DNA of 8,984 bases. Source: Eggerthellaceae bacterium. Its GTDB lineage: Bacteria; Actinomycetota; Coriobacteriia; Coriobacteriales; Eggerthellaceae. Both the position numbers and the translations under genes were made by a program. Under the pieces are notes generated by a model. It was not told the origin of the DNA. It saw nothing but the letters and a program-made list of their open reading frames with translations, and made no database searches. The DNA is taken from the NCBI GenBank assembly GCA_017533165.1, contig JAFXIM010000037.1:1-8984 (forward strand), given 5' to 3'. Of this stretch, positions 6,237 to 8,984 are shown one piece after another (position 1 is the first letter of the stretch; each line of letters starts with the position of its first letter).

Positions 6237-7137
6237 CGTGAGAAACCTCACCAAGGACTACGGCAAGGGCCGCGGCGTCTTCGACGTGTCCTTCCGCGTG
6301 GAGCCGGGTGAGGTCTTCGGTTTCCTGGGAAGCAACGGCGCCGGCAAGACGGTGACCATGCGCCACCTCATGGGATTCATCCGGCCCCAGAAGGGAACGG
6401 CTTCCGTGCTGGGACTAGATTGCTTCAATCAACGAGCCCAGATCCAGGGACACCTCGGGTATCTGCCCGGCGAGATAGCCATCGCCGACGACATGACCGG
6501 CATCGCATTCCTGACCTTCATGGCCAAGATGAATGGCATTCGCAACTTGGATTACATGCACCAGCTCATCGAAAGGTTCCAGCTGGATCCCAAACCCAAG
6601 ATCAGGAAGATGTCCAAGGGCACCAAGCAGAAGGTGGGCTTGGTGTGCGCCTTCATGGGAAAACCCCAGGTGCTGCTCCTCGATGAGCCCACCAGCGGCC
6701 TGGACCCCCTGATGCAGAGCCTGTTCATCCAGCTGGTGCTGGAGCACCGCCAGATGGGAGCCACCGTGTTCCTGTCGTCCCACATCTTCGAAGAGGTGGA
6801 GCGAACCTGCGACAGGGTTGCCTTCATCCGCGAGGGAAGGCTGGCGGCAATCCGCTCCATGGATGAGGTGTCGGCTTCTCGCACCCATTCCTACCAGGTG
6901 ACCTTCGCCGATTCACAGCAGCTCCAGCTCTTCGCCGACAAAGCCCACCAGGGAATCGCCATCGAGCCCGCCACCGAGCACCAGGGATCTCGCACCCTGC
7001 TGGTGTCGGCGGACGGCAGCGTAGACTCCCTGGTGAAGGAGCTGGCAAACTATTCTGTCGAGAGCCTGCTCTCCCGCGAGCAGAGCCTCGAAGAGATGTT
7101 CATGGGATTCTACGGCAAGGAAGGAAGCGAACGATGA
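6217..7137 (+). CDS. ABC exporter ATP-binding subunit (ABC-2 / drug-type)
   Basis: The product has 306 residues, a single nucleotide-binding domain plus a C-terminal extension. Visible motifs are Walker A GSNGAGKT (38-45), the Q-loop region GYLPGE (81-86) where Pro-Gly-Glu replaces the usual Gln, a variant signature MSKGTKQKV (132-140), Walker B and D-loop VLLLDEPTSGLDP (152-164), and the switch histidine H189 in SSH. The GYLPGE variant is common in exporters paired with separate ABC-2 permeases. The last 100 or so residues probably form a small regulatory domain. AAGGAGG lies 6 nt before the ATG. It overlaps TetR by 20 bp and the permease by 4 bp (ATGA). It should power export of a drug, peptide or lipid; the substrate cannot be read from sequence. 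Confidence 0.95.
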   Translation: MSNPVIDVRNLTKDYGKGRGVFDVSFRVEPGEVFGFLGSNGAGKTVTMRHLMGFIRPQKGTASVLGLDCFNQRAQIQGHLGYLPGEIAIADDMTGIAFLTFMAKMNGIRNLDYMHQLIERFQLDPKPKIRKMSKGTKQKVGLVCAFMGKPQVLLLDEPTSGLDPLMQSLFIQLVLEHRQMGATVFLSSHIFEEVERTCDRVAFIREGRLAAIRSMDEVSASRTHSYQVTFADSQQLQLFADKAHQGIAIEPATEHQGSRTLLVSADGSVDSLVKELANYSVESLLSREQSLEEMFMGFYGKEGSER

Positions 7138-7931
7138 GCACGACCCTGTTTTTCAAGGAGCTGAAGGGCAGTCTGTTCTCCTCCGGTGTCATAGCCGCGG
7201 TGCTGGCCCTGTACATCGTATGCATCGTGTACATGTTCGATCCCGAGATCGCTGAGAGCCTCGACCTGATCATAGCCACCATGCCCGAGCTCTGCGCCGC
7301 CTTCGGCATGGCCAACGCCACCGACACGCTGCTGGGCTTCCTGCTGAACTACCTGTACGGATTCGTCTTCACCTGGCTGCCGCTGCTGATGATCATGATC
7401 CTGGTCAATCGCATGGTGGTACGGCCCATCGATCGAGGATCCATGGCCTATCTGCTCGCTTCCCCCACCTCTCGCCTGTCCCTGGCGCTGACCTTCGCCC
7501 TGACCCTCGCCACCATGCTCGCCGCCCTGATGGCGGTCATCGTGGCGCTGCAGGTGGCATGCGCCGAAGCATTCTTCCCCGGGGACCTCGACGTGGAGGG
7601 CTTGCTTCAGGCCAGTGCCGGGCTCTATTGCCTCTGGCTGTTCCTGGGAGGCCTCTGCTTCTTGTCGGCCTGCGCCTTCAAGGACGCGCGCCTGGCCCTG
7701 TGGGCAGGAGGCGGCCTATGCCTGGCCCTGTTCCTGGTGCAGATGGTTGCTGGCGTGGGAGAAGGCATCGAGGTGCTGCAGACCTTCAACCCCGTGGAGC
7801 TCTACGATCCCTATGCCCTGGCTGCCGGAGAAGACGACGCCGTGGGCAACAGCGGCATCCTTGGAGTGAGCGGCATTGCCCTCGTGGCTGCAGGCACCGC
7901 CATCTTCTGCAGGCGCGACATGAACGTATAG
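7134..7931 (+). CDS. ABC-2 type exporter permease subunit
   Basis: The product has 265 residues with about six hydrophobic segments: roughly residues 17-35, 65-90, 110-145, 160-182, 186-205 and 237-258. A short charged N-terminus (FFKELKGS) precedes the first. The layout, with a coupling-like stretch RPIDRGSMAYLLASP near 98-112, fits ABC-2 permeases that act as dimers with the ATPase just upstream. The start codon overlaps the ATPase stop in ATGA, indicating tight coupling. Overlapping frames inside this gene are ignored. No clear terminator follows the TAG. Confidence 0.93.
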   Translation: MSTTLFFKELKGSLFSSGVIAAVLALYIVCIVYMFDPEIAESLDLIIATMPELCAAFGMANATDTLLGFLLNYLYGFVFTWLPLLMIMILVNRMVVRPIDRGSMAYLLASPTSRLSLALTFALTLATMLAALMAVIVALQVACAEAFFPGDLDVEGLLQASAGLYCLWLFLGGLCFLSACAFKDARLALWAGGGLCLALFLVQMVAGVGEGIEVLQTFNPVELYDPYALAAGEDDAVGNSGILGVSGIALVAAGTAIFCRRDMNV

Positions 7932-8020
7932 CATCCCCCAGTCGCGTTTTTCGTCGGTGAAACACCAGATGACGACAAGGGTCGAAGCCTGCCGCGCTAC
8001 GCTCTTGCTGGGACATCTCA

Positions 8021-8179
8021 TCACCGAAGAAGGAGGCTGGCAAGTTCGCGTCAAACCTGTTCTCGTTCCCGACCACCTACGTTATCGACCAGAACGGCAA
8101 CATCGTAGGGGGAGCCCATCGTGGGCGCCATCAGCTCCGCCGAGCAGCGCGCAGCACTCGACAAGCTTATCGACAGGCG
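8021..8179 (+). pseudogene. C-terminal remnant of a TlpA/thioredoxin-like protein, frameshifted
   Basis: From 8021 one frame reads SPKKEAGKFASNLFSFPTTY then VIDQNGNIVG, the cis-proline strand and following beta hairpin of redoxin/TlpA-type thiol-disulfide proteins. At the GGGGG run 8108-8112 the sense moves to another frame, which continues GEPIVGAISSAEQRAALDKL then IDRRL. One extra G in the run explains the shift. The active-site CxxC half of the protein is absent; upstream DNA to 7932 shows no matching sequence. It is a decayed fragment directly after the ABC operon. The original stop is unclear; TAG at about 8187-8189 is possible. Confidence 0.75.
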
Positions 8180-8189
8180 ATTGCGAATA

Positions 8190-8530
8190 GCGAGCAGTAA
8201 AAACAGCGTAAAGCATAGCGAGGATCGTGTGTCGCTGTGCGAAGTAGTCCGTTGCTCTGTAAGATAGGCTCTTCCGTAAAGAGGTCCCGTTCGAGTTATT
8301 ATGCTTCGCTCCGCCAGACCTGGCTGTATCGCCTCCAGGCCTTCACCGGGGCCGCGCCATTCTCAAAGGAATTATCTCAAGCAATAGGAGAGGATTTGCA
8401 GATGCTGCACTGCCTTGTCTTTTCCTTGGCAAGGGCGGCGTGATCCTACGCAAAGAATTTCTAGTAAAGCCGTGACCCAGATATGGCCCCATGGATTCGC
8501 GGGCATTTTTGAGACTGAGCCGCATTAGGA
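8190..8530. other. Intergenic DNA, nothing recognised
   Basis: No gene was recognised on either strand. A minus-strand frame covering 8642-8343 is open for 99 codons and includes MGPYLGHGFTRNSLRRITPP, but it runs through the tandem repeats, lacks a ribosome site and resembles no known family. The region is probably a decayed junction. Confidence 0.4.
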
Positions 8531-8570
8531 CAAACCAAGACAAACTGCGGCAAACTGGAACAAACTGGAG
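8531..8570. repeat. Four tandem 10-bp repeats (CAAACTGGAA type)
   Basis: Copies are CAAACCAAGA, CAAACTGCGG, CAAACTGGAA and CAAACTGGAG, in exact 10-bp register. All share CAAAC at the same place. A period of one helical turn would present the same face to a protein, so an array of binding sites is possible. Simple slippage is the alternative. Confidence 0.7.
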
Positions 8571-8659
8571 AGAGCTTTTTGCTATCGAGTGGGAATAAAA
8601 TTCGCAAGGAATCACTCTTCCACACTCTTCACCAAAACACATCGTTTCCGCAGGTAAAT

Positions 8660-8690
8660 AGTGGTGCGTCGAGTTTTTCGACGCACCACT
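8660..8690. terminator. Strong 13-bp hairpin, possible terminator
   Basis: AGTGGTGCGTCGA (8660-8672) and TCGACGCACCACT (8678-8690) pair perfectly around GTTTT. The following CTCTTTC is only moderately T-rich, so termination on the plus strand is plausible but not certain. No gene ends close by. Confidence 0.5.
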
Positions 8691-8721
8691 CTTTCACGAA
8701 AAACAGCACTCCTAGCGGGAT

Positions 8722-8745
8722 GATTTGTCCATGGATTTGTCCATG
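8722..8745. repeat. 12-bp tandem duplication
   Basis: GATTTGTCCATG occurs twice with no spacer, followed by GGAAT. It is probably a replication-slippage product and no role is evident. Confidence 0.75.
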
Positions 8746-8775
8746 GAATCTCGCAGGGGTGCTCTTGTTTTAGGA

Positions 8776-8943
8776 AAACCTCTGTTAGACCAGCGTTGAC
8801 ATTATGGAGGTGGGCGGTGGTGGCCAGTAGGGGGTAACCCCCGAATGGCCAGAGAGGCGTTCCGGACGTGAGGTCCGCGGCAGGGCCATTCGGGGGTTAC
8901 CCCCTACTGGCCACGCGTGCAACCGCAGGCCTAACAGGGGTTT
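8776..8943. repeat. MITE-like element with nested inverted repeats
   Basis: The outer arms 8776-8788 and 8931-8943 match at 12 of 13 positions, and the similarity extends inward with small gaps for about 25 bp (CTGTTAGACCAGCG against CTGTTAGGCCTGCGG). Inside is a perfect 31-bp inverted repeat, 8820-8850 with 8884-8914, around a 33-nt centre that contains its own CGGAC/GTCCG hairpin. The 168-bp span has no coding capacity. Terminal-type repeats around non-coding DNA suggest a MITE, but no target-site duplication was found. A REP-like palindrome is the alternative. Confidence 0.6.
8820..8914. repeat. Perfect 31-bp inverted repeat (long palindrome)
   Basis: All 31 positions of the arms 8820-8850 and 8884-8914 are complementary. 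Each arm is itself a near-palindrome: TGGCCA at both ends (8821-8826 and 8846-8851) and GGGGGT-A-ACCCCC in the middle. The DNA could therefore form one long hairpin or two smaller ones. Confidence 0.9.
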
Positions 8944-8984
8944 CTCAAACCTGCGTGCCTCTTGCGGCCTCGCAATTGGGGACA

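Noticed and set aside
8531..8570. A CRISPR array
   Set aside because: The repeats are 10 bp with no spacers, and no cas genes are present.
8973..8984. CAATTGGGGACA at the window edge as a transposon end
   Set aside because: It resembles sequences seen beside REP-associated transposases, but only 12 bases are available and nothing beyond them can be read.

Overview
The window looks like an accessory region of a moderately high-GC bacterium. Strong AGGAGG-type ribosome sites, a GTG start, G/C-rich third codon positions and the mix of drug-efflux regulators with an IS110 element would suit a gut actinobacterium such as the Coriobacteriia/Eggerthellaceae. That placement is an inference; nothing here is a taxonomic marker.

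Positions 62-1669 hold a complete IS110-family element on the minus strand, the best find in the window. The DEDD/Tnp20 recombinase (204-1421) is intact. Upstream of it, minus-strand 1637-1447 folds on paper into a bridge RNA: a 5' hairpin, then two stem-loops closed by a 13-bp long-range stem. The second loop carries an 8-nt guide identical to the right end of the element (62-69) and an 8-nt guide complementary to the left end (1663-1670). They read opposite DNA strands and meet at a shared AT dinucleotide. This fixes the element boundaries, the core (AT) and the empty target site. A perfect TATAAT lies just inside the left end, and excision to a circle would place TTGATT 17 bp upstream of it. 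The insertion splits a short unrecognised minus-strand reading frame.

Positions 1670-2242 have no confident gene but contain two clean dyads upstream of the next gene. An AraC-type regulator fused to a GNAT acetyltransferase domain (2243-3148) follows. Then comes an MFS drug exporter (3181-4398) broken by one in-frame TGA where motif A should have a tryptophan. A MerR regulator with a GyrI-like ligand domain (4493-5314) is next, preceded by a textbook MerR promoter: TTGACC, a 19-bp spacer containing a perfect dyad, then TACGAT.

Positions 5562-7931 form a compact operon: a TetR-family regulator, an ABC ATPase and an ABC-2 type permease, with overlapping ends. This is most likely a self-regulated export system. 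So the window carries three regulator-linked efflux or sensing modules in a row, one of them with a disabled pump.

Positions 7932-8984 are decayed or non-coding. They contain the frameshifted C-terminal piece of a TlpA/thioredoxin-like protein (about 8021-8179), four 10-bp tandem repeats, a 13-bp hairpin, a 12-bp tandem duplication, and a 168-bp structure with a perfect 31-bp inverted repeat inside imperfect outer inverted repeats, resembling a MITE or a palindromic intergenic element.
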